Of a stretch of 64,000 bases of DNA, positions 35,794 to 42,890 are shown one piece after another (position 1 is the stretch's first letter; every line of letters begins with the position of its first letter). The DNA is from Erythrobacter colymbi (GTDB lineage Bacteria > Pseudomonadota > Alphaproteobacteria > Sphingomonadales > Sphingomonadaceae): assembly GCF_002155685.1 (NCBI RefSeq), contig NZ_MUYK01000010.1:29500-93499 (forward strand), read 5' to 3'. The position numbers were made by a program, and so were the translations under genes. A model generated the notes under the pieces. That model was not told the origin of the DNA. It saw nothing but the letters and a program-made list of their open reading frames with translations, and did not search any database.

Positions 35794-36303
35794 TTGGGCG
35801 ACATCATGCAGCTGGCCTATGTGCCGGAGGATTTCGACGCGGCGGTGAGGCACTGGACGGAGACGATGGGCGTCGGCCCGTTCTTCCTGATCGAGGGCAT
35901 CCATCTCGACGGGATGAAATATCGCGGCCAGCCGACCGATGCGGTGTTCGACCTCGCGCTGGCCTATTGGGGCGACCTCCAGATCGAGCTGATCCGTTCG
36001 CGCGACAATCACCCCTCGGTCTACACCGGCGAATACGGCGCGACCGGCAACGGGCTGCACCACGTGTGCATTCTGGTGGACGACATCGCCCACGCGCGCG
36101 CCGTGTGCGAGGCCGAGGGCGCCGAGGTTATGATCGAGGGCACCTTCGGCACCAGCCAGGCGATCTATGTCGATGCCGGCGGCGGGCCGGGGACGCTGGT
36201 GGAGATCCTCCAGCAGGCGAAGGACGGGCCGGACCTGTTCGGGATGATCAAGGCTGCGGGCGTGGGCTGGGACGGCAGCGAGCCGCTGAGGAAGCTGGGT
36301 TAA
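35794..36303 (+). CDS. VOC-superfamily (glyoxalase/dioxygenase-like) protein
   Basis: The protein of about 169 residues carries the vicinal-oxygen-chelate fold: IMQLAYVPEDFDAAVRHWTETMGVGPFF, ELIRSRDNHPSVYTG, GLHHVCILVDDIAHARAVCEAEG and TLVEILQQ. His in GLHHV and Glu in LVEI are candidate metal ligands. I place the start at TTG 35794, with GAAGGG 12 bases upstream, because family members begin just before IMQLAY; an ATG at 35806 is the alternative. It is divergent from the Rieske gene and may act on its products, for example as an isomerase or dioxygenase. Confidence 0.78.
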   Translation: MGDIMQLAYVPEDFDAAVRHWTETMGVGPFFLIEGIHLDGMKYRGQPTDAVFDLALAYWGDLQIELIRSRDNHPSVYTGEYGATGNGLHHVCILVDDIAHARAVCEAEGAEVMIEGTFGTSQAIYVDAGGGPGTLVEILQQAKDGPDLFGMIKAAGVGWDGSEPLRKLG

Positions 36304-36311
36304 GCGGAAAG

Positions 36312-36447
36312 CCCCCTCCTTTTCAAAGGAGGGGGTTGGGGGTGGTTGCGCGGGCCGGAGGCTCGCGCCCGGCAGCCTTCACCACCCCGCTGCGACTAAC
36401 TCCGCTTCGCTCCGTAAGTCTCGCGACCCTCCTCTGAAGAGGAGGGT
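36312..36447. repeat. CCCTCC-type inverted repeat pair after the VOC gene
   Basis: A stem at 36312-36335 (ccccctccttt/aaaggaggggg) is followed by ttgggggtgg, and a second stem lies at 36426-36447 (accctcctct/agaggagggt). The pair faces outward around about 90 bases. It resembles the element at 1532-1553 and is probably a dispersed repeat. Confidence 0.7.
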
Positions 36448-36539
36448 GGATTTAGGCGCTGATCCGGCCCGCAGGGCCGCGAGCGCATGGCGCGAGCCGC
36501 AGGTGCTCGATCCCGCAGGGATCGAAACAGCACCGAGGA

Positions 36540-36561
36540 CGCAGCCGCGGAGGCGGCTGCG
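36540..36561 (-). terminator. Hairpin directly after the LuxR-type gene
   Basis: cgcagccgc and gcggctgcg pair as a 9-bp stem right next to the stop codon of the minus-strand regulator gene. No T-run follows, so termination is only likely, not certain. Further hairpins lie beyond, between 36455 and 36539. Confidence 0.45.
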
Positions 36562-37371
36562 CTAATCAGACGCGCCCAGGTACCCCAGCTGCCCCGCCTT
36601 GAAGATCGTCTGCGCGCGGTTGACGCTGTCGAGCTTCTCGCCCGCGCGGTGGATGTGGTAGCGGATCGTGGCGTGCGACCGGTTGAGGATCATGCTGATC
36701 TCCTTGTCGGTCTTGCCGATTGCGGCCCAGCGCAGGCACTCGACCTCGCGCTTGGAGAGCACGCAGTCAGACGGGATGCGCCGCTTGGTGCGGTTGGCCT
36801 GGACATAGCCCGCCACGAAGCAGCGGGTGACCATCGCGAACAGCGCGCCATATTCGGCGAATTCGACCGTCAGGTCTTCCTTGGTGCGGTCCTCGCTGAT
36901 GAAGCTGCACGCGGAAATCTGGCCGAAGGGCAGGTGCACCGGGATCACGATCGCCGCCTTGCACAGCGCGCGGCGCTCGAAATCGTTCAAATCGATCTCG
37001 GCGAGGTAGTGGTTGCGCCAGCGGGTGTTGAAGCCGTGGCGGTTGACCCAGAAGGGCTCGCTTTCATAGCGGCAGGCGCGCGGCAGCGGCGAATGCAGCG
37101 CGAGGCGGTGATCCTCCCACCAGCGCGCGCCGTCGTCGAGCCAGCGGAAGATATCGGCGTTGAGGATCGTGCCGTCGGCATCGACCATCGGTTCCTTGGA
37201 CGAGATGTCGTCGCACACCGCCACCTGCATCCCCCGCTCGCGCGCGATCCGGGCGAGGTTCACCGCGGCGTCGTGGATGTCTTCGGGGCAGGTGATGGTG
37301 ACCTGTTCGAGCAGCTGTTCGAGCGACTCGCGGCCTTGCGGCGTGCGCAGTTCGACAACATTCGTAGCCAT
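36562..37371 (-). CDS. LuxR-family transcriptional regulator with N-terminal ligand-binding-like domain
   Basis: The 269-residue protein has a C-terminal GerE helix-turn-helix (about 205-265): LSKREVECLRWAAIGKTDKEIS and then RSHATIRYHIHRAGEKLD. The N-terminal part has the autoinducer-domain feel of LuxR proteins (WWEDHRLALHSPLPRACRY, then FWVNRHGFN), with a W, Y and D spread like that family. No luxI synthase gene is nearby, so it is a solo that may sense a pathway metabolite rather than an acyl-homoserine lactone. Its divergent position next to the ligase gene suggests control of that gene and perhaps of the Rieske group. Confidence 0.85.
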   Translation of the reverse strand: MATNVVELRTPQGRESLEQLLEQVTITCPEDIHDAAVNLARIARERGMQVAVCDDISSKEPMVDADGTILNADIFRWLDDGARWWEDHRLALHSPLPRACRYESEPFWVNRHGFNTRWRNHYLAEIDLNDFERRALCKAAIVIPVHLPFGQISACSFISEDRTKEDLTVEFAEYGALFAMVTRCFVAGYVQANRTKRRIPSDCVLSKREVECLRWAAIGKTDKEISMILNRSHATIRYHIHRAGEKLDSVNRAQTIFKAGQLGYLGASD

Positions 37372-37504
37372 GGGGTGGCCTTGCTCCTCTCTTTGTTATC
37401 TGATTCGGAAGACTACCGCAATTTTTCCGATTGTCCTCATCATTTACGTAGGGGAACACAAGCCCTGGCGGGGCTAGCGAAAGAGACAGGGAGACCGGAA
37501 AAAG

Positions 37505-39124
37505 ATGGCATTTGCGGGCGCGAATTTCGGGGTGGTGTTGAAGGCGCTGGCGGGGGCGATCCCGCCGGAACGGCCCGCGCTGGTGCATGGCGAGCGGGTC
37601 GTCAGCTGGGGCGAGCTCGATGCGATCACCGACCGGATCGCGGCGGGCTTGCTGGCGCACGGGCTGAAGCCGGGCGACATTGCCGGGCAGATGCTGCGCA
37701 ACACACCCGACTACATGCTCGCCTATTTCGGCTGCGTGAAAGCAGGCGTGGTGCCGGTCAATGTGAACTACCACTTCAAGGCGCGCGAGCTGGCGGACAT
37801 CTTCACCCGCTTCGGGCTGAAGGCGCTGTTCACCGAGAGCGACTTCGCCGATGCGGCGCGCGACGCGATGCCCACAGGCGCGCTGACGGTGGATGTCGGG
37901 AGCGGCGACTGGACCGCGCTGGGTGAGACCCCGCTGCCCAAAGGTTTCGCGGTCCATGACGATTCCGAAGCCCTGTTCCTCACCGCGACCGGTGGGACCA
38001 CGGGGATGCCCAAGGCTGTGATGTGGCCAATGGACCAGGCGTGGCAGGCGTTCAACATCGGCCTGTGGCAGCGCCCGCCGGGTACGCCGCCGCTGGTGGT
38101 AGAGAGCCTTGCCGAGCAGGTCGCGCAGGCCGCCGCGATCGGCCCCGAGCATCCCGCCAGCACCTCGCCGCTGCTGCTTCTCTCGCCGCTGATGCACGGC
38201 GCGGGGCAGTTCACCGCGGTGATCCACCTCTTGAAGGGCGGCACGCTGGCGCTGCTGCCGGGCCCGAAATTCGACGCCGATCTGGCGCTCGACGAAGTGA
38301 AGCGGCTGGGTGCGCGCGGCATCTTCATCGTTGGCGACGCCTTCGCCCTACCGCTCGCCGACCGGCTCGATGCGCGCGGGGATGGTTCCGAGGTGCTGGC
38401 CTCGCTGCGGAGCATCACCTCCTCGGGCGCGGTGTTCTCGGCGAGCCTGAAGGCACGACTGATCGGCCATCACCCGGCGCTGATGATCGTCGATGCGCTG
38501 GGTTCGTCGGAAAGCTCGGGCACCGGGATCGTCATCACCACCGCGCAAGGCTCCAGCGGCGGGGGCAAGTTCCAGCCTCTCCCCGGGCGCGAGACCAGGC
38601 TGTTCGACGAGAACCTCGCCGAAATCCTTCCCGGCAGCGACGGTGTCGGCATCGTCGCGCGCACCGGCCCGCTGCCGCTCGGCTACCTCGGCGAGGACGC
38701 GAAGAACGCCCAGACCTTCCCCGTCATCGGCGGCAAGCGCTGGCTGATGACCGGCGACCGCGCGCGCTGGTCGCCCGATGGCACGCTCGAATTCATCGGG
38801 CGCGACAACATGTGCATCAACACCGGCGGCGAGAAGGTCTTCCCCGAAGAGGTCGAGGCGGTGCTGCTCGGCCATCCGGGGGTGAAGGACGTGCGCGTCG
38901 TCAGCCTTCCGGATGCGCGTTTTGGGCGCAAGGTCGTCGCCGTGGTGCAGCCGGAGGGCGCAGTCGACGAGGCCGCGCTCGATGCCCATGCCCGCGCCGG
39001 TCTGGCCGGCTACAAGATCCCGCGCCGCTACATCCTCACCCCGCAGTCGCTCAGGCTCAACAACGGAAAGCCCGATTACAAGACCGCGCAGGCAATTGCC
39101 GACGCGGAAGCTGCTGCATGTTAA
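37505..39124 (+). CDS. Acyl-CoA synthetase, FadD-type
   Basis: The 539-residue ligase has the ANL P-loop TATGGTTGMPKAV near 160-172, the hinge WLMTGDRARWSPDGTLEFIGRDNMCINTGGEKVFPEEVE and the catalytic Lys in LNNGKPDYK at the C-terminus. Its A4/A5 region (SPLMHGAGQF, DALGSSESSG) resembles FadD3/FadD19-type ligases acting on steroid side chains or other cyclic acids. It is divergent from the LuxR-type gene, which probably controls it. Together with the Rieske, SDR and TIM-barrel genes it suggests breakdown of a cyclic or aromatic acid, an inference. Confidence 0.88.
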   Translation: MAFAGANFGVVLKALAGAIPPERPALVHGERVVSWGELDAITDRIAAGLLAHGLKPGDIAGQMLRNTPDYMLAYFGCVKAGVVPVNVNYHFKARELADIFTRFGLKALFTESDFADAARDAMPTGALTVDVGSGDWTALGETPLPKGFAVHDDSEALFLTATGGTTGMPKAVMWPMDQAWQAFNIGLWQRPPGTPPLVVESLAEQVAQAAAIGPEHPASTSPLLLLSPLMHGAGQFTAVIHLLKGGTLALLPGPKFDADLALDEVKRLGARGIFIVGDAFALPLADRLDARGDGSEVLASLRSITSSGAVFSASLKARLIGHHPALMIVDALGSSESSGTGIVITTAQGSSGGGKFQPLPGRETRLFDENLAEILPGSDGVGIVARTGPLPLGYLGEDAKNAQTFPVIGGKRWLMTGDRARWSPDGTLEFIGRDNMCINTGGEKVFPEEVEAVLLGHPGVKDVRVVSLPDARFGRKVVAVVQPEGAVDEAALDAHARAGLAGYKIPRRYILTPQSLRLNNGKPDYKTAQAIADAEAAAC

Positions 39125-39255
39125 TTTTGTTATACTCGCACTCGTGCCAAGGTCTGCTTTCCCCGTTGCGGACCGCAGCCGGGAGGTAGGCGGCCGGCGC
39201 CGGTTGTGAGGGAGCGGCGCATTGTTGCCAGCTCCCGAGGGAAGGTGGACATCAG

Positions 39256-40272
39256 GTGGGCGGGGTGTACTTGAGCCGCGATCCTGTCCCGGACGAAGGC
39301 CTCGCCAGCGCCCACCGGCGTCTCCAGGCGGTGCTCGACAATGCGTCCTACGCCATCTTCCTCATGGATGACCGCCAGCACTGCATCTACATGAACGCCG
39401 CGGCCGAGCAGCTGACCGGCTACACGCTCGCCGAAATCCTCGCGCTCGACCGTCCGCTGCATGACATCATCCATCACACGCGGCCCGACGGGCGCCCCTT
39501 CCCCTTGTCCGAATGCGCGATCGATCGCGCCTTTCCCGAACACAACCAGATGCGGGGCGAGGAAATGTTCGTCCACCGCGAGGGCCATTTCTACCCCGTC
39601 GCATTCTGCGCCAGTCCGGTGCGCGACGACGCTTCCAAGACGATCGGCACCATCATCGAGGTACGGGACATCTCCATGGAAAAACGGGCAGAGGCGATGC
39701 AGCGCGTTCTCATCAACGAGCTGGATCACCGGGTGAAGAACACGCTGGCGACAGTGCAGGCGATTGCGCGCCAGACCTTCCACGGCAGCGATCCGGTGGC
39801 GCTCACCAGCTACATGAACCGGCTGAAGGCACTGTCGAAGGCGCACGAGATGCTGACCCGCAACCAGTGGGAGCCGACCTCGCTCGACGACATCATCGGC
39901 AGCGCCGCGCTGACCTTCGGGCCGGAGCGCTTCACGCTGGCGGGGCCGGAGATCATGGTCTGCTCCAAGATGGCCGTCAGCCTGACGATGGCGCTGCACG
40001 AACTCGCCACCAATGCGGTCAAGTACGGCGCGCTGAGCATGCCTGCGGGCCATGTGCGGATCAGCTGGTGCCACCAGCCGCCGGCCGACAGCGTGCTGGA
40101 ACTGGTCTGGGCCGAACACGGCGGGCCGCCGGTTGTCCCGCCGCAGCGCACCGGCCTCGGCATGCGCCTGATCGAGGACCAGCTCGCGCACGAATTCGAT
40201 GGCCAGACCACGATGGACTTCGCGCCCGGCGGGTTGGTGTGCACGATCCGGCTGACGATCCCGGAGGAGTGA
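39256..40272 (+). CDS. HWE-family sensor histidine kinase with PAS domain
   Basis: The 338-residue soluble kinase has an N-terminal PAS domain (about 20-140: LDNASYAIFLMDDRQHCIYMN, then VRDISMEKR), then the HWE dimerisation and catalytic domain. The phospho-acceptor is His 158 in LDHRVKNTLATVQAIARQT. The N-box is ALHELATNAVKYGAL, the WxE motif is LVWAEHGG and a G-box GLGMRLIEDQL follows. It has no membrane segment, so it senses a cytoplasmic cue. No response regulator or anti-sigma gene is adjacent. The start is GTG, preceded by GAGGGAAGG. Confidence 0.9.
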   Translation: MGGVYLSRDPVPDEGLASAHRRLQAVLDNASYAIFLMDDRQHCIYMNAAAEQLTGYTLAEILALDRPLHDIIHHTRPDGRPFPLSECAIDRAFPEHNQMRGEEMFVHREGHFYPVAFCASPVRDDASKTIGTIIEVRDISMEKRAEAMQRVLINELDHRVKNTLATVQAIARQTFHGSDPVALTSYMNRLKALSKAHEMLTRNQWEPTSLDDIIGSAALTFGPERFTLAGPEIMVCSKMAVSLTMALHELATNAVKYGALSMPAGHVRISWCHQPPADSVLELVWAEHGGPPVVPPQRTGLGMRLIEDQLAHEFDGQTTMDFAPGGLVCTIRLTIPEE

Positions 40273-40284
40273 GGGGGCGGCGGG

Positions 40285-40959
40285 CTAGTCCAGCTTTGCG
40301 TCCGTGTGAGGATCGGCGGAGAGCAGCAGGTGGGCGGCCCCCATCGCCGCCACGGCTCCGGCGAGTTGCGCCAGCACGAAGCCCGGCACATCGCCCGGTG
40401 CGATCCCGGCGAAGGTATCGCTGAGGCTGCGCGCCACGGTGATCGCGGGATTGGCGAAGCTGGTCGAGGAGGTGAACCAGTAGCCCGCCGTGATATAGAG
40501 CGCGACGCTCGCCGGCACCCACTCGTGCCGTGCGGCGAGGGTGGCGAGGATCGTCAGCACCAGCCCGAAAGTCGCCACGATCTCGCCCGCCCACTGGCCG
40601 GTGCCGGTGCGCGCGGTGTCGCTGACTTGCAGGACGGGCAGGTCGAACATCACGTGCGCGGTCCATACGCCGGCGATCCCGCCTGCAAGCTGCGCGGCGA
40701 CGAAGCCGAGCGCCAGCCCCGCACCGATCTCGCGCCGCAGCGCGAAGACCAGCGTCACCGCCGGATTGAAATGGGCGCCCGAGATGGGCCCGAGCATCGT
40801 GATCAGCACGAACAGCATCGCCGCCGTCGCCAGCGTGTTGCCCAGCAGCGCGACCGCGACATTCCCGCCCGCAAGGCTCTCGGCCATGATGCCCGAGCCG
40901 ACCACGGTGGCGAAGAGGAAGAAGCTCCCCAGAGCTTCCGCGAAAAGCGCGCGGTTCAT
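40285..40959 (-). CDS. Aquaglyceroporin-like MIP channel of the ars operon (AqpS-like)
   Basis: The 224-residue membrane protein has six hydrophobic segments and the two MIP pore motifs, HFNPAVT and FANPAIT. In some alphaproteobacteria a channel of this kind (AqpS in Sinorhizobium) replaces ArsB and lets arsenite made by arsenate reductase leave the cell down its gradient. Its gene overlaps arsC by four bases and closes the ars operon, which supports that role. The pore-lining aromatic/Arg filter could not be assigned reliably here. General water or glycerol transport is the alternative. Confidence 0.82.
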   Translation of the reverse strand: MNRALFAEALGSFFLFATVVGSGIMAESLAGGNVAVALLGNTLATAAMLFVLITMLGPISGAHFNPAVTLVFALRREIGAGLALGFVAAQLAGGIAGVWTAHVMFDLPVLQVSDTARTGTGQWAGEIVATFGLVLTILATLAARHEWVPASVALYITAGYWFTSSTSFANPAITVARSLSDTFAGIAPGDVPGFVLAQLAGAVAAMGAAHLLLSADPHTDAKLD

Positions 40960-41447
40960 GCAGCGCCTTCCATTGCGCCGATCTCGGCCAGCCTGGCCTG
41001 CAATTCATCGCGCGCCATCGTCTCGAAGGGCAGGGCGAGGAAGGCCTCGGCCCGCTTCGTCAGCCAGTCCCAGGTCTGCGCGAAGGCGGCGTCGACCTCC
41101 GCGTCATCGCCCGTCACTGCCGCCGGATCGGGCAGGCCCCAATGGGCGCGCAAAGGCGTGCCGGGGAAGATCGGACAGGCCTCGCCCGCCGCGCTGCCGC
41201 AGACGGTGATGACGAGATCGATCTCCGGCGCATCGGGGCCGGTGAAGGTGTTCCAGCTCTTCGAATGGAGCCCCGAGGTATCGATCCCCCGCGCCGCCAG
41301 CAGCCGCAGCGCGCCGGGATGCACCGCGCCCTTGGGCTGGCTCCCCGCGCTGAAAGCGGTGACCCGCCCTGCGCCAAGCTGGCCGAGGATCACCTCGCCA
41401 AGGATCGAGCGGGCGGAATTGCCCGTGCACAGCACCAGAATGTTCAT
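40956..41447 (-). CDS. arsC: Arsenate reductase, low-molecular-weight phosphatase type
   Basis: The 163-residue enzyme reduces arsenate to arsenite using thiols. It has the LMW protein-tyrosine-phosphatase loop CTGNSAR (Cys 7 to Arg 13) right at the N-terminus, DLVITVCGSAAGEACP with Cys 83 and Cys 91, and the DPAAVTG acid loop. The three Cys match the redox relay of thioredoxin-coupled ArsC, though the C83-C91 gap is one residue longer than the C82-C89 gap in the S. aureus pI258 enzyme. It sits between the arsI-like and channel genes and overlaps the latter by four bases. Confidence 0.9.
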   Translation of the reverse strand: MNILVLCTGNSARSILGEVILGQLGAGRVTAFSAGSQPKGAVHPGALRLLAARGIDTSGLHSKSWNTFTGPDAPEIDLVITVCGSAAGEACPIFPGTPLRAHWGLPDPAAVTGDDAEVDAAFAQTWDWLTKRAEAFLALPFETMARDELQARLAEIGAMEGAA

Positions 41448-41468
41448 GTGTCGCCCCCGCGATTGTGG

Positions 41469-41951
41469 TCAGCAGCAGCCGGTTTTCGCAAGCGGCGCTG
41501 CGGTGGCGGCTTGCGGCACGCAGCACGCGCCCGTGGCCGCATCGGCATTGGCGAGCTGTTCGAGATCGGGGCTGCCGCCATAGGTCGTGCTGCCGCCGGT
41601 GGTGAGGAAGGCTTCCCACACCACGCCATCGGGATCGGCGATCCAGCTCTTCTCCGATCTGGCGTAGCAGCAGGTGGTTGCGCCCTCTTCCAGCACCGGA
41701 CGGTCGGCGGCCTTGAGGCGGGCATAGACTTCGGCGAGTTCGCCCTCGTTCTCGACCTGAAGCCCGACATGCTCGATGCCCTTGGCCGCGCCTTCGCGCA
41801 TCGAGATCGCGAAGTTGATGCGCGGGTCTTCGAGCATCCACTTGGCGTAGTCCGCCTTCACCACCTCCGGCGCGGCGCCGAACAGGTGGGTGTAGAAGGC
41901 GATCGAGGCATCGAGGTCGGTCACGCCGACATGCAGGTGGAAGCGCTTCAC
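41469..41951 (-). CDS. ArsI/CadI-like VOC dioxygenase (organoarsenical C-As lyase family)
   Basis: The 160-residue protein starts at GTG overlapping the arsR stop. It has a VOC fold, with FHLHVGVTDLDASIAFY, GIEHVGLQVENEG and DPDGVVWEAF supplying likely metal ligands near His 5, His 61 and Glu 113. A vicinal Cys pair at 94-95 (TTCCYARSE) corresponds to the pair that binds trivalent methylarsenical in Bacillus ArsI, and more Cys lie in the tail (ACCVP, TGCC). ArsI cleaves the carbon-arsenic bond of methylarsonite; CadI is the alternative name for this group. The ars context supports the ArsI role. Confidence 0.8.
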   Translation of the reverse strand: MKRFHLHVGVTDLDASIAFYTHLFGAAPEVVKADYAKWMLEDPRINFAISMREGAAKGIEHVGLQVENEGELAEVYARLKAADRPVLEEGATTCCYARSEKSWIADPDGVVWEAFLTTGGSTTYGGSPDLEQLANADAATGACCVPQAATAAPLAKTGCC

Positions 41952-42289
41952 AGGACAGTCTCCTCGGGTTTGGCGGGCGCGCAGGCGGCGGCATCCTCGC
42001 AGGGCAGGCCGCCGCAGCAGTTTTCGGTGAGGTAGGCCATGAGGCCGTTCATCGCGGCATAATCCGCCGCGTAGATGATCGAGCGGCTCTCGCGCCGCTG
42101 GGTGACGAGCCCGGCATTGGCGAGCTGGGCGAGGTGGAAGCTCATCGAGGAGGGCGGCACGCCGATTCGCTCGGCCAGCGCGCCGGCGGGAATGCCCGCG
42201 GCTCCGGCCTGCACCAGCAGGCGGAAAGCGGCGAGGCGGTGTTCCTGCGCCAGCGCACCCAGCGCGCGGATGACGAGATCGGCCTGCAT
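41948..42289 (-). CDS. arsR: ArsR-family arsenic-responsive repressor
   Basis: The 113-residue protein is a winged-helix repressor: RALGALAQEHRLAAFRLL, then the recognition helix region PPSSMSFHLAQLANAG and the wing LVTQRRESRSIIY. Cys 91, Cys 92 and Cys 97 (NCCGGLPC) form a C-terminal thiol site like the one in Acidithiobacillus ArsR, rather than the alpha-3 site of E. coli ArsR. The ATG at 42289 follows GGAG; the frame upstream covers the operator. It opens the four-gene ars operon and should repress it until arsenite or methylarsonite binds. Confidence 0.9.
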   Translation of the reverse strand: MQADLVIRALGALAQEHRLAAFRLLVQAGAAGIPAGALAERIGVPPSSMSFHLAQLANAGLVTQRRESRSIIYAADYAAMNGLMAYLTENCCGGLPCEDAAACAPAKPEETVL

Positions 42290-42302
42290 CGGACACTCCA
42301 AT

Positions 42303-42324
42303 GATTCGATAAATGTTGAAATAT
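42303..42324. promoter_or_regulatory. Candidate ArsR operator
   Basis: Just ahead of the arsR ATG lies an AT-rich imperfect dyad with half-sites attcga (42304-42309) and tgaaat (42317-42322). This resembles the TTCAA/TTGAA-type dyads bound by ArsR repressors. Its position, 14 bases from the start codon, would let ArsR block the operon promoter. Confidence 0.5.
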
Positions 42325-42797
42325 AGAAGCGATCGGTGCCCGTCAATCGTGTAAGTCACGGCGCTCTGGCTTACCCCGGGCGGGGCTGAGCAGCTCGCGA
42401 GGCGCCGATCGCACCCCTCGCGCGCAACAATCGAAGCCGCCCGCGTGCAAAAGATTCACGGGTGGATTCGAATGATTCACTCCCCATATTTTTCTTCACA
42501 GATTCAATTTGGGGCTTGCGGGGCTCGCGACTCAAGCTTGCTCCACGCGTCGCGGGTTTGTGACAGGGTGATGAAGCGCTCCGGATGGTAACTAGGTGCT
42601 TAATCCCCCGTTGACGGGATTCCCTGGCTGATTCATCATCTAGTGGTTCGGTGCAAATCGGACCCCCAAGCCTTGGTGAATTCTCCCCGCCCCGCGAGAG
42701 GGCGCAGGGAGAGCGATTCGCCCCGGCGCAAGGGTCTGGCCAGCGCCGCGAATGGGATCGACCGACCTGTCAGCACGGCCACGAGGGGGGCAGGCTG
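42325..42797. other. Gene-free stretch between the ars operon and nrdA
   Basis: No convincing coding frame lies between the ars operator and the nrdA promoter. There is an AT-rich segment near 42470-42515 (tccccatatttttcttcaca core), unusual for this chromosome, and a GC-rich part at 42665-42720 that resembles the CCCTCC-type repeats. A match to part of a cobalamin riboswitch was considered and rejected. No NrdR box of the usual kind was found. Confidence 0.5.
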
Positions 42798-42827
42798 TTG
42801 GCAAGTCTGTGGACCACCCGGTATAGA
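42798..42827 (+). promoter_or_regulatory. Predicted nrdA promoter
   Basis: TTGGCA (42798-42803) and TATAGA (42822-42827) are 18 bases apart, a sigma-70-like pair. Transcription would start near 42834, giving a leader of about 57 bases before the nrdA ATG. Confidence 0.5.
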
Positions 42828-42890
42828 ACAGAATCGGAACAAAGCCTCTTGTGCGATGGTGCCGATTCGGGGGACAAGTGGGGCTGACAG

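Noticed and set aside
36562..37371. Quorum-sensing receptor with cognate synthase
   Set aside because: No luxI-type gene is within the window and the ligand-domain match is weak, so it is kept as a solo LuxR-type regulator.
42640..42660. cggtgcaaatcgg resembles part of a cobalamin riboswitch ahead of nrdA
   Set aside because: The diagnostic CCGCCACUG-type B12 box and the surrounding helices are missing, and class Ia reductase does not need cobalamin.
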